Source: an uncultured Bacilli bacterium (GTDB taxonomy: Bacteria; Bacillota_I; Bacilli_A; RFN20; CAG-449). From it: a DNA stretch of 9,227 bases. Positions 1-7,531 of the stretch are shown here, piece after piece. The notes beneath the pieces were generated by a model, which ran no database searches, was not told the DNA's origin, and worked only from the letters and a program-made list of their open reading frames with translations. The number at the start of each line of letters is the position of its first letter. Positions within the stretch are counted from its first letter, which is position 1. The DNA lies in contig CANQDY010000046.1 in NCBI GenBank assembly GCA_947593895.1, forward strand, positions 1-9,227, given 5' to 3'. A program made the translations under genes and the position numbers.

Positions 1-90
1 TCAGTTTTTTTACTACATTTTTTATTCTTTCAATTTTCTTTCTTTGTTTGTTGCACTTGCTTTTATAATTAACCAAAAAAAATTAAATCT

Positions 91-822
91 TTAAAAATTT
101 TTCAGCAAAATTTGTTTTAATCGATTTTCAATACGATTATGTACTAATTCAGAAACTTCATTTGTCGATAAATTTTGATACTCGTTCTTTGATATTGGAG
201 GTAAGAATGAAACAGTAATTGGATATTTTTTATCTTTTATTTTTTTATTAAATACCCGACTTGTTCCATTGATACAAACTGGTAAAATCTTTTTTTCAAT
301 TGACATTGGATATTTAAATGCACCAGATTTAAATTCATTCATTTTCAGATTTTGTTCCTTTGTTCTTGTTCCTTCTGGAAAAATAATATAGCTGACATGC
401 TTTTTACTCATTATATCTCTAATAAATTTCATCATTTTGATTTCTTGACGAAGATTATCACGCTCCAGATAACAACCATCTATCAAGTCAACAAAATCAT
501 TTACTACGGGAATTTTCTTTATGCTATCTTTGCAAGCAAAGCTGACTGGATCATCAAATATACAAAAAAATAATAATGGATCAATCAAAGATTGATGATT
601 TGGTGTGATTAAAAAAGAGTCTTCCAGAGGAATATTTTCAATTCCATCAACATGCAGTTCAAGTCCAAGAACTTTGCATACATACTTCAAATAACGATTT
701 AATTTTCGATATATTTTAATTCTCGACATCTTATTTCTTCTTAGTTTATAAATTTTAAGTAAGAAAAATACCACTATTGCTGATGGAAAAATAATTAAAA
801 CCCACCTTATGATTTTTTTCAT
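91..822 (-). CDS. plsC: 1-acyl-sn-glycerol-3-phosphate acyltransferase (PlsC/LPLAT family)
   Basis: This 243-aa protein should acylate lysophosphatidic acid to phosphatidic acid at the cytoplasmic membrane, the second acylation step of phospholipid synthesis. Residues 4-24 form one hydrophobic anchor followed by a basic stretch. The acyltransferase motifs appear in order: NHQSLID at 75-81 gives the catalytic H76-x4-D81 pair, GCYLER at 116-121 fits motif II, FPEGTR at 148-153 is the phosphate-binding motif III, and a PVCINGT block near 181-187 fits motif IV. Length is normal for the family. The ATG is preceded by GGAG at 828-831, five bases upstream, formed by the last codons and stop region of ssb. 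Only 2 nt separate the genes, so translation is probably coupled. The stop is TAA. No convincing terminator follows. Acyl-chain preference cannot be read from the sequence. Confidence 0.93.
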   Translation of the reverse strand: MKKIIRWVLIIFPSAIVVFFLLKIYKLRRNKMSRIKIYRKLNRYLKYVCKVLGLELHVDGIENIPLEDSFLITPNHQSLIDPLLFFCIFDDPVSFACKDSIKKIPVVNDFVDLIDGCYLERDNLRQEIKMMKFIRDIMSKKHVSYIIFPEGTRTKEQNLKMNEFKSGAFKYPMSIEKKILPVCINGTSRVFNKKIKDKKYPITVSFLPPISKNEYQNLSTNEVSELVHNRIENRLKQILLKNF

Positions 823-824
823 AT

Positions 825-1100
825 TTACTCCTTTTTGCCTAAATATGTCAGGTTCTCACATATGACATAAATTTTGTCATTAATAATTTCCAAACGCCCT
901 TTTACAATAACTATAGCACCTTTTTGAAAAACAAACAAATCACCATGATGGGTTTTGTTCCAACTAACAATTGGAACAATATCTCTTATAATTTCACCCC
1001 GATTATTTTTAAATTCTTCAATTACCTCTAAATATCTGACCGATTTATTTTGTTCATCACAATCAAGTAAGATTCCCATTAAAACTACAACATTCACCAT
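825..1100 (-). CDS. ssb: Short single-stranded DNA-binding protein (OB fold, no acidic tail)
   Basis: This 91-aa protein starts MVNVVVLMG, the usual first strand of bacterial SSB (compare MINRVxLxGRL). It continues with a RYLEV strand, a DIVPIVSWNK block matching the central D-x-I-x-x-V-x-W region, and a KGAIVIVKGRLE block matching the conserved G-x-x-V-x-V-x-G-R-L turn. It therefore covers one complete OB fold that binds ssDNA. Bacterial SSB is usually 110-180 aa with a disordered linker and an acidic DDDIPF-like tip that recruits partners. This protein ends at YLGKKE right after the fold and lacks both. It may be a secondary SSB or the short form seen in some Firmicutes. The start ATG has a GGGG-type ribosome site about 7 nt upstream. 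It is coupled to plsC downstream, an odd pairing with no clear functional logic. Confidence 0.8.
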   Translation of the reverse strand: MVNVVVLMGILLDCDEQNKSVRYLEVIEEFKNNRGEIIRDIVPIVSWNKTHHGDLFVFQKGAIVIVKGRLEIINDKIYVICENLTYLGKKE

Positions 1101-1179
1101 ATTAATACCCCACTAATATTTTAAATGAAATATAGTTTTATTTGGTGTTTATGTTTGTCTCAAATTTTCTTAGATTTAT

Positions 1180-3327
1180 CTATTCTTTAACTAACATAAC
1201 TAATGAAAGAGGATTAACAATTAAGTGTTGAGAATACAAATTTGAACTTATCTTTCCACTTTCATTAAAAACGATTTTATAATAATCCTCTAAATCTGTT
1301 TCATATGAACTACAAGTAGGATTAATATATATTAAAATATTTTGATATGGATTAATAATATCTTTATTTTTATAACGAATTTTTAATATTCCACCAAATT
1401 CAGTATTAAATTCAATTGTTTTTTCTAAATCTTCTTTTCTTGATAAACGGAGGAATGAGTATTCTTTTCTGATGGAAACTAAATCAATAAAGAAATGATA
1501 TAAATCAATTCTTTGATCTAGTTCATTATATCTAAATTGATTAATTGAATCTGGAAGATTATAGGAATTTCCTTCACCATACTTACTTAGTCCAATTTCT
1601 TGTCCCATATGGAAAAAAGGTACTCCTGATGCAAACATTACCGATGCATTAATTAGTTTAACTCTTCTTAATAGAGTCGCTTCATCTTCGTTATAACAAC
1701 AAACCTTTAATTTATCAAAAATTGTATTGTTATCATGACATTCAACATAATTTATTGATTGAGATGCAGAAGCAAATAAAGGTGGATATGCAATTGGTAG
1801 AACACTTCCGGAAAAAACATGCTTAAATCCATCAATATAGTTTATATCACCACTTAGATATCCTCTGACATATAACTCATCATGACCGGTTTTACCTTTT
1901 ACAATATCTCTGAAACGATCATTAAAAAAACCAACATTCGGCATTAAGAAGGCATTATTCATGGACGCTCTTTGCTGTTGACCCATACAAGAAGGCATAT
2001 CCCACCCCTCGCCATACATTATAAAATCAGATTTAATTTTCTTACATTCTTGATATACTAAATTTATTGTTTCAATATCAATTAATCCCATCAAGTCAAA
2101 TCTAAAACCATCAATGCCATATTCTTTAACCCAAAAAATACAGGCATCGATGATATATTTTCTTGCCATTAGATGACGCGATTCAAACTCATTACCACAG
2201 AATGAACCATTTGATTAAATTCCATCTTGATTATACTTAAAATAATAATTAGGACACGCTTGTTCAAAAGACGATGTTTCCATATTAAATACATGATTAA
2301 ATACTACATCCATAACTACACGTATATTGTTCTCGTGTAGTTTAGAAATAAGCATCTTTAATTCAATAATACGATTTAGTGGATCGTCGGGTTTTGTTGA
2401 AAATGAACCCTCAGGTGAACAAAAATTACAAGGATCATATCCCCAATTATATGTATCTTCTGGATGCAAATCATTAGTAGTCTGGAAATCATAAATTGGT
2501 AATAGTTGCACATGTGTAACACCTAAACTTTTCAAATAATCAATACCGACTGGATTACCATTATGAGTTTTTATACCTTCTTCAGTCAAACCTAAAAACT
2601 TTCCCTTATTAACAATATTTGTATTTAGATCAGATGTAATATCTCTAACCGATGTCTCGTAAATTATTGCATCGTTAATTGTTCCAAATGGTTTAAGCTT
2701 ATCCAAATTCAAATCAACCTCAACATCTTTAGGATTTACAATCACAGATGAATGAGATAATAAAGTTACTGCATATGAATATGGGTCCATAACCTTTTCA
2801 AATCGATTGTTAATCTTTAATAAATAAAAATAATTATGTGATGTAAAATCGCCTTTTGCGTAACCTTCAAAAACACCGGTCTTATCATTTTTAACTAATG
2901 GTGTTGATTCAAAAATTTTCTTTTCTTTGTTCTGAATCATAACAATTCCACTTGAGGCAATAGGTGAAAAAATTCTAAATGTGGTTCCTTTTTTTGAATA
3001 TGATGAACCCATTTTTTCATTTGAATATAGTCGATCAACAAATTTGTCAAGTTGCATCAATCTGGAGACATCTAAATCAATACTAATATTTCTTTCATCC
3101 ATGATGTAGTAATCTCTACCTAAACATAATGTATAAGGATTAAATAATTGATAAGTGATATATTTTGATGAATAACTTTTAGAAACAATTTCTAATTCAC
3201 CAACTAATTTATCACCATCATATAAATAAAATTTTAAACAACCTTGTGAGTTATAACTTTTTGCAACTATGACTTCAATGTTCTCCTCATCTTTTAATTT
3301 TGCACCAAATGAACTAAATGGATTCAT
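1180..3327 (-). pseudogene. Type I pullulanase / glycogen debranching enzyme with one in-frame TAA
   Basis: Together the frame spans 715 codons, the normal size of AmyX/PulA-type type I pullulanases (GH13_14), which hydrolyse alpha-1,6 branches of glycogen and related glucans. Residues 1-100 are an N-terminal beta domain and 105-195 a CBM48-like domain. YNWGYDP at 293-299 is the type I pullulanase signature and DVVFNHV at 340-346 is amylase region I. Codon 371 is TAA (2215-2217). The same frame then continues with SNGSFCGN, DGFRFD (nucleophile D411), GEGWD (acid E440) and VECHDN (D532), ending in TAG. The 5' product of 370 aa lacks all three catalytic acids. The ATG at 2169 that could start the 3' part has no ribosome site. 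No signal peptide is seen, so the enzyme would be cytoplasmic. It could be a recent nonsense pseudogene, a strain polymorphism or a base error. Family assignment is firm. Confidence 0.88.
2215..2217 (-). other. In-frame TAA inside the pullulanase gene
   Basis: Reading GAT GGA ATT TAA TCA AAT GGT on the minus strand gives D-G-I-stop-S-N-G. Type I pullulanases have D-G-x-x-S/T-N-G here, with Leu, Tyr or Pro often at the stop position. The stop therefore replaces exactly one residue, without indel or frame change. TTA, TAT, TAC, CAA or TCA are one base away. Seven other genes in the window end in TAA, so recoding of TAA as sense is not plausible. Confidence 0.9.
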
Positions 3328-3364
3328 ATTTTTCCCAACCTAACTATTTTTATTTACCTATATT

Positions 3365-3373
3365 ATTCTATCA
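3365..3373 (-). promoter_or_regulatory. Putative extended -10 promoter of the pullulanase gene
   Basis: Minus-strand TGATAGAAT has TG one base before the -10 hexamer TAGAAT, an extended -10 element. It lies about 37 bases upstream of the ATG at 3327. No good -35 hexamer is present at 16-18 bases. The same TGATAGAATA string occurs before ftsK, which supports it. Ribosome site in front of the start is weak (GGTTGGG, with GGG about 7-8 bases away). Confidence 0.45.
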
Positions 3374-3402
3374 AATTTTAAAAATTTTGCATTAAAAAGT
3401 CT

Positions 3403-3438
3403 AACAAAAGAATAATGAAAGTTTTCTTATTCATTATT
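3403..3438 (-). terminator. Weak intrinsic terminator at the end of ftsK
   Basis: A perfect 9-bp inverted repeat, AATAATGAA (3430-3438) and TTCATTATT (3411-3419), flanks a 10-nt loop holding the ftsK stop codon, and is followed by CTTTTGTT. The stem is very AT-rich and the U-tract short, so read-through into the pullulanase gene is likely. Confidence 0.4.
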
Positions 3439-6069
3439 ATTTTTTTCTTGTTGTTGCTTTTCAAAGTCCTCCATCGTCATTACAACAATCCGACGATTAC
3501 CATTGTTTGCTCTTTTAATTACCCCTTCATCTTCTAAGCAGTTTAAAATATGATCCGCTCGAGCATAACCAATTCCAAAATATGATTGAAGGTTACTTGT
3601 AGAAGCAATTCTTGATTCGATAACATGACGTTTAGCCTGATCATGAAGGACATCTTTTTGTTTTCTTGTTCCAATTATACCTTCAAATTGATTTACCACA
3701 CCTAAATCATCTTGTTCAACAAGATTAACAAAGTCAGGATTATATTCAACCTTAGCTTGATTTCTAATAAAATCACAAACTGATATAAGTTCTAAATTAG
3801 TTACATATAACCCTTGAACTCTCAATAATGAGTTATGTCGAGGAATTCTTGCTAACATATCTCCATTTCCAAGTAAACTCTCAGCGCCACCCTCATCAAG
3901 AATAATTCTGGATTCAAGAGCCTGAGAAACACTTAAGGAAATACGTGAAGGAACAACCGCTTTAATATCACCGGTAATAACAGTTGCTGATGGACGTTGA
4001 GTACAAATAATTAAATAAATACCACAAGCTCTGGCTTTTTGAGCTAATCTTTTGATTAATGGTTCAATTTCTTTACCATATTCACTCATAAAATCACTAA
4101 ATTCATCACAAATCATGACAATGTTTGGAAGTTTTTCAAATCCTAAAACATCTGCAAGTTCGTTATATTCACTAATTTTACTACATCCTTTACCCTTAGT
4201 TAAAAATAATGAATAACGATTTTCCATTTCCGCAACCAATTTTTTTAAAGCATTTTTACCTTCAATTGCTTCACTGATTACTGGACAGAGTAAATGTGGA
4301 AGCGCATTATACTTACTAAATTCAATCTTTTTTGGATCAATCAGCATTAATTTTAGTTCATCTGGTCGATTTCTCATGATTAACGAAGCAATCATCGTGT
4401 TAATTAAAACCGATTTACCTGATCCAGTAGTACCTGCGACCAATAAGTGAGGAAGTTCATCTAATGAAACAGTAATAACGTTACCCTCAATTCCCTTTCC
4501 AAGTGGAACTAATAACTTGTCTTTGGGATCATTTCTATTGCTTATTGATTTTAAACATTCCTTGAAAGAAACAGATGAAATTTTAACATTACCAATTTCA
4601 ATTGATGATGTATCTCTTCCTTCAACAACTAATTCAAGACGAACAGTTTTATTACCACCCAAATAAATTGCAATTTCGTTTTGAATAGAAGACAAAACAT
4701 TTACCTTAACTCCTGGATTCATCTTGATATTAAAACGAGTACATGATGGACCAATAGTATATGATATTGCTGTTGCACCGATCTTGAATTGTTGGAATAA
4801 TTCATTAATTTTACCAAGACGTTGTTCAGCAATAATACGATTTTCTAATGAAACATCGTCATTTTGTGAATCTTTCAACAATGAAAGAGGTGGCAGTTGA
4901 TAATTTTCATATAATGGTCTCTTCTCTTCGTGCTCAAATTCATTAATATTACTTATATTTGATTTAACTGGTGCTATTTCTTCATTAACTAAAGAAGAAT
5001 TATTCAAAAGCGATTCTTCTTCATTATTACTTGGTTTGTCAGAAATTGGGTCAAATAAAGGATTAATCTCAGTATAATTCCTTTTAACTGGTTCGACAGA
5101 TATTGTTTCAGATTTGATAACAACCGATTCAGTTTTTTTCTCTTCTTCGTTTGGAAAATCATCGACAAATAACTGCATTTTGTTTTCTTGGGCAAAAAAA
5201 TTGTCATCAACTTGATGAGTTTTCTCAACAAGTAATTGTTCGTTATTTTCTTCTTTTACAATATGCTGTTCTGATTGGTTGTCTTGATTAATAAGGGAAG
5301 TTAATTCTTTTTTTAGGCCTTGATTAAATTTTTCTTCTTTATATTCTGGTTTAACTGTTTTAATTTCTGACTCTTTAACAACTTGCTCTTTTGATGTTAA
5401 TGGAATGTTATTATCTTTGGTTTTAATTTCTTCTTTTAATTTATCTTCTTCAAATTTTTTTGATTTTTTTTCTTCATTTTTTGACTTAACAGTTTTAAAG
5501 AAACGAATAAAGTAAACCACAAAATCTTTTAAAAAGACACTAATACCGACAAAAGCAAAAACTGCGACAACAATTGTCGTACCGACACTAGTGAAACAGG
5601 TATTTAAAAACCCTCTTAGTAAAAAGCCAAGATAACCTCCACCGGTGTAAGAAATTGCCTCAAAAGATGTAATGCTAAACAAAGAAATACCAGGAGTAGC
5701 ATTTAATACATTAATATATGTATTTGAAAAGTTACTTATTGTTAAATCAATATTGCTACTTGATGCGCCAATAAGTAAACTAAATAAAATTAAAACCGAT
5801 GCAAAAAGATACATATTAATTTTAACGGTATACATTTTTTTAGCAATAATAAAATATAAAGAAATAAAGATTAAATATGCATAAACTAAAAAATAAAAAT
5901 TACCAAAAATAAAAACAATGCAATATTGCAAAAATTGTCCTACCGGTCCTTTCCCAAGTAGTCCAATAAGCGACACTAAAAGAAGCATAACTCCAATGAG
6001 AGTTGCTTCAACATCGTTTGATAGAATTTTGTTATTTCCATTCTTTGGAACTTTCATCTTATTTTTCAT
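3427..6069 (-). CDS. ftsK: DNA translocase FtsK/SpoIIIE
   Basis: This 880-aa septal DNA pump moves chromosome ends out of the closing division septum. The N-terminal membrane part has hydrophobic segments near 22-39, 45-76, 84-101 and one or two in 146-191. A Lys/Glu/Asn-rich, probably disordered linker runs from about 193 to 385. The alpha/beta RecA-like motor follows: Walker A GTTGSGKS at 546-553 (K552), Walker B IVMICDE at 650-656, and the CTQRPSATVITG block at 689-700 matching the family's TQRPS-V-ITG. The C-terminal gamma winged helix (about 818-865, STSNLQSYFGIGYARA) is the part that reads KOPS/SRS orienting sequences. ATG at 6069 is chosen because AAGGTG lies 5 nt upstream. The ATG at codon 5 has no such site. 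The gene sits just after the dcw operon but has its own likely promoter. Whether it acts as FtsK or SpoIIIE cannot be decided; no sporulation gene is visible. Confidence 0.97.
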   Translation of the reverse strand: MKNKMKVPKNGNNKILSNDVEATLIGVMLLLVSLIGLLGKGPVGQFLQYCIVFIFGNFYFLVYAYLIFISLYFIIAKKMYTVKINMYLFASVLILFSLLIGASSSNIDLTISNFSNTYINVLNATPGISLFSITSFEAISYTGGGYLGFLLRGFLNTCFTSVGTTIVVAVFAFVGISVFLKDFVVYFIRFFKTVKSKNEEKKSKKFEEDKLKEEIKTKDNNIPLTSKEQVVKESEIKTVKPEYKEEKFNQGLKKELTSLINQDNQSEQHIVKEENNEQLLVEKTHQVDDNFFAQENKMQLFVDDFPNEEEKKTESVVIKSETISVEPVKRNYTEINPLFDPISDKPSNNEEESLLNNSSLVNEEIAPVKSNISNINEFEHEEKRPLYENYQLPPLSLLKDSQNDDVSLENRIIAEQRLGKINELFQQFKIGATAISYTIGPSCTRFNIKMNPGVKVNVLSSIQNEIAIYLGGNKTVRLELVVEGRDTSSIEIGNVKISSVSFKECLKSISNRNDPKDKLLVPLGKGIEGNVITVSLDELPHLLVAGTTGSGKSVLINTMIASLIMRNRPDELKLMLIDPKKIEFSKYNALPHLLCPVISEAIEGKNALKKLVAEMENRYSLFLTKGKGCSKISEYNELADVLGFEKLPNIVMICDEFSDFMSEYGKEIEPLIKRLAQKARACGIYLIICTQRPSATVITGDIKAVVPSRISLSVSQALESRIILDEGGAESLLGNGDMLARIPRHNSLLRVQGLYVTNLELISVCDFIRNQAKVEYNPDFVNLVEQDDLGVVNQFEGIIGTRKQKDVLHDQAKRHVIESRIASTSNLQSYFGIGYARADHILNCLEDEGVIKRANNGNRRIVVMTMEDFEKQQQEKNNNE

Positions 6070-6088
6070 TTTAACACCTTCGTTTAAT

Positions 6089-6117
6089 ATTCTATCATAT
6101 CTTCATTTTATTATTAA
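6089..6117 (-). promoter_or_regulatory. Putative sigma-A promoter of ftsK (extended -10)
   Basis: TTAATA (6112-6117) stands 17 bp from TAGAAT (6089-6094), which carries an upstream TG (6096-6097). This places a start point about 13 nt ahead of the AAGGTG ribosome site. It lies just downstream of the dcw terminator, so ftsK is likely a separate transcript. Confidence 0.5.
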
Positions 6118-6121
6118 TAAT

Positions 6122-6154
6122 AAAAAAAGAAAATACTAGCATTCGCTAGTAATT
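6122..6154 (-). terminator. Intrinsic terminator of the mraZ operon
   Basis: The 7-bp stem TACTAGC (6145-6151) and GCTAGTA (6134-6140) closes a GAAT loop. Three more A-T pairs extend it after one mismatch, followed by TTTTCTTTTTTT. The TAG stop of the small membrane protein lies in the 5' arm of the stem. It works only in the minus direction. Confidence 0.8.
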
Positions 6155-6376
6155 TCTTGAATCCTCTTTTTTTATGATTTTAAATTGTTTGACATAATAT
6201 GTACTTACACAAACAATCACAATCAAGTTGAAGGATACAATGGAGGATATAACAATCAGTAGTTCATTCAAGTATAATTCATTTTTTAAGAAAAACAATG
6301 CGACAAATACAAAAGTAGTAACTAACGAGATCCATAAATCAAATGTGACTAATATTTTATAAATTGTTTTTTTCAT
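6146..6376 (-). CDS. Small two-TM membrane protein of unknown function
   Basis: I do not recognise this 76-aa protein. It has a short basic start (MKKTIYK), a hydrophobic segment at about 9-30, a short NELYLNE hairpin, a second segment at about 37-62, and a charged tail with KIIKKED. This suggests both ends in the cytoplasm. The ATG at 6376 is preferred over the ATG at 6427 because GGAAAGGA at 6386-6393 precedes it. The longer start would also overlap ftsL by 47 bp. Only 4 nt separate it from the ftsL stop, and the operon terminator overlaps its stop codon, so it is the last gene of the dcw operon. In Firmicutes this slot usually holds ftsI/pbpB, but the protein has no penicillin-binding domain. 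A division or envelope role is inferred only from position. Confidence 0.72.
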   Translation of the reverse strand: MKKTIYKILVTFDLWISLVTTFVFVALFFLKNELYLNELLIVISSIVSFNLIVIVCVSTYYVKQFKIIKKEDSRNY

Positions 6377-6380
6377 TTTC

Positions 6381-6599
6381 TTATTTCCTTTCCACTGTGT
6401 ACTGATGATTTTCATCAATATGTTCATTTTGCATTACTACTATCTCATGTGACAAATTTGAATTCATCTTAAGTAATGAATCAGCAATTGGTAAGCCTAC
6501 CGATAAACTTATTCCAATAATTGCTAATCCTAAAAATCCTAATTTTCTGGCACGATAATCAAATTTTGTCATATTTCTTTTTACCAATTTGTTTTTCAT
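6381..6599 (-). CDS. ftsL: FtsL-like short septal membrane protein
   Basis: The 72-aa protein has a basic cytoplasmic start (about 1-19), one transmembrane segment (about 20-40) and a short polar outer part with a possible heptad pattern (LLKMNSNLSHEIVVMQNE). That bitopic layout, directly after rsmH, is the position and topology of FtsL, which works with FtsB/DivIC and activates the septal synthase FtsW-FtsI. Sequence similarity alone is not diagnostic because FtsL diverges fast. It is shorter than the usual 90-120 aa, leaving only about 30 residues outside the membrane. The AAAGGA ribosome site (6608-6613) lies in the last rsmH codons, and the gap from the rsmH stop is 3 nt. The assignment rests mainly on context. 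Confidence 0.62.
   Translation of the reverse strand: MKNKLVKRNMTKFDYRARKLGFLGLAIIGISLSVGLPIADSLLKMNSNLSHEIVVMQNEHIDENHQYTVERK
6386..6393 (-). promoter_or_regulatory. Ribosome binding site that fixes the small membrane protein start
   Basis: GGAAAGGA lies 9 nt before the ATG at 6376 and inside the last codons of the ftsL-like gene. The alternative ATG at 6427 has no comparable site. Confidence 0.65.
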
Positions 6600-6602
6600 A
6601 TG

Positions 6603-7529
6603 CTAAATCCTTTCTAAAATTCTTAATTTTGCACTTTTAGCTCGATTATTCATTATTATTTCTTCTTCTGAGGCAGTAATCACCTTTTTGTTAATCAAAC
6701 GGTATTCAATATGCTTAGATACTGTTGGAATTCTTCTAGAACCTTCGCTATCTTTAGTAATTTCATTAAAGATATTTTTTACGATTCTGTCTTCTAATGA
6801 ATTAAATGTTATTACACAAATCCTACCATTTTTTTTAAGCATTCCAATTGCATCTGACAATGTTTCTTTTAATACATCTAATTCTTTATTAACTTCAATT
6901 CTAATTGCTTGAAATGTCTGCTTAGCAGGATGACCTACTTTGCTTAACACTTTATTTGGAAGAGATGATTTAATGATATCCACTAATTCAAATGTTGTTT
7001 CAATCTTTTTGATTTCTCTTGCCTTAACAATATTTTTTGCAATCTGATATGAAAACTTTTCTTCGCCATATTCTCTTATAACTCTGGTTAATTCACTCAA
7101 CGAATATGTGTTAACCACATCGTAAGCACTTACTTTTGAGTCGAGATTCATTCTCATGTCAAGTTTTGCATCAAATCGATAGGAAAATCCTCGATTAGGT
7201 TCATCAAATTGAGCAGAACTAACTCCCAAATCAAACATGATTCCATCAATTTCATAAATTTCCAGGTCATTCAAATCTTTTTTTAGATTAACAAAATTGT
7301 CATTAATTAACGTAAATGATTTTGAGATTTCATTTAACCTAGCAACAGATTCTTCAATTGCTTGTTTATCTTGATCAAAACAGAACAACCTACCTGTAGT
7401 TAATTTCTTTAGAACTTCACTACTATGTCCTCCTCTTCCAAGAGTTGCATCTACATAAATTCCATTTGGTTTTATGTTTAATCCTTCTATTGTTTCATTA
7501 AGTAATACTGGAATGTGTTTATAGTTCAT
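6603..7529 (-). CDS. rsmH: 16S rRNA (cytosine(1402)-N(4))-methyltransferase RsmH
   Basis: This 308-aa protein methylates N4 of C1402 in the 16S rRNA P site using S-adenosylmethionine. It opens with HIPVLLNETIEGL (5-17), then the SAM-binding DATLGRGGHS (27-36), FDQD (51-54) for the ribose acid, and FDLGVSSAQFD (99-109). GFSYRFDAKLDMRM (114-127) and HPAKQTFQAIRIEVN (200-214) are hallmark blocks, and NNRAKSAKLRILER closes the protein. Length is typical (about 310). In the late motif, which is usually S-F-H-S-L-E-D-R, this protein has TFNSLEDR at 241-248, with Asn243 in place of His. The ATG has GGTGA six bases upstream inside the mraZ end. The gap to mraZ is 2 nt, so translation is likely coupled. 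The stop is TAG. This is the standard mraZ-rsmH pair at the head of dcw. Confidence 0.97.
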   Translation of the reverse strand: MNYKHIPVLLNETIEGLNIKPNGIYVDATLGRGGHSSEVLKKLTTGRLFCFDQDKQAIEESVARLNEISKSFTLINDNFVNLKKDLNDLEIYEIDGIMFDLGVSSAQFDEPNRGFSYRFDAKLDMRMNLDSKVSAYDVVNTYSLSELTRVIREYGEEKFSYQIAKNIVKAREIKKIETTFELVDIIKSSLPNKVLSKVGHPAKQTFQAIRIEVNKELDVLKETLSDAIGMLKKNGRICVITFNSLEDRIVKNIFNEITKDSEGSRRIPTVSKHIEYRLINKKVITASEEEIIMNNRAKSAKLRILERI

Positions 7530-7531
7530 AA

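Noticed and set aside
1..90. Possible coding sequence at the left edge
   Set aside because: A Lys-rich minus-strand frame and a hydrophobic plus-strand frame are both open to the edge, but neither has a start signal or recognisable similarity in so short a stretch.
78..110. Terminator after plsC
   Set aside because: There is a T-run, but the flanking pairing is only A/T tracts with no clear GC-containing stem.
352..573. Plus-strand open frames (also 5672-5884, 5918-6139, 6688-6912)
   Set aside because: They lie antisense to well-supported genes and encode low-complexity sequence without recognisable domains.
2215..2217. TAA read as a sense codon (code change or programmed recoding)
   Set aside because: TAA ends seven other genes in this window, and bacterial recoding is known for UGA and UAG, not UAA. 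No recoding structure was evident.
1180..3327. Two separate adjacent genes encoding the N- and C-terminal halves of pullulanase
   Set aside because: Both halves are in one frame, only one codon is a stop, the conserved sequence continues through the 15 codons between them, and the second ATG has no ribosome site.
6377..6427. Upstream ATG of the small membrane protein
   Set aside because: It would overlap the ftsL-like gene by 47 bp and lacks a ribosome site. The ATG at 6376 has one.
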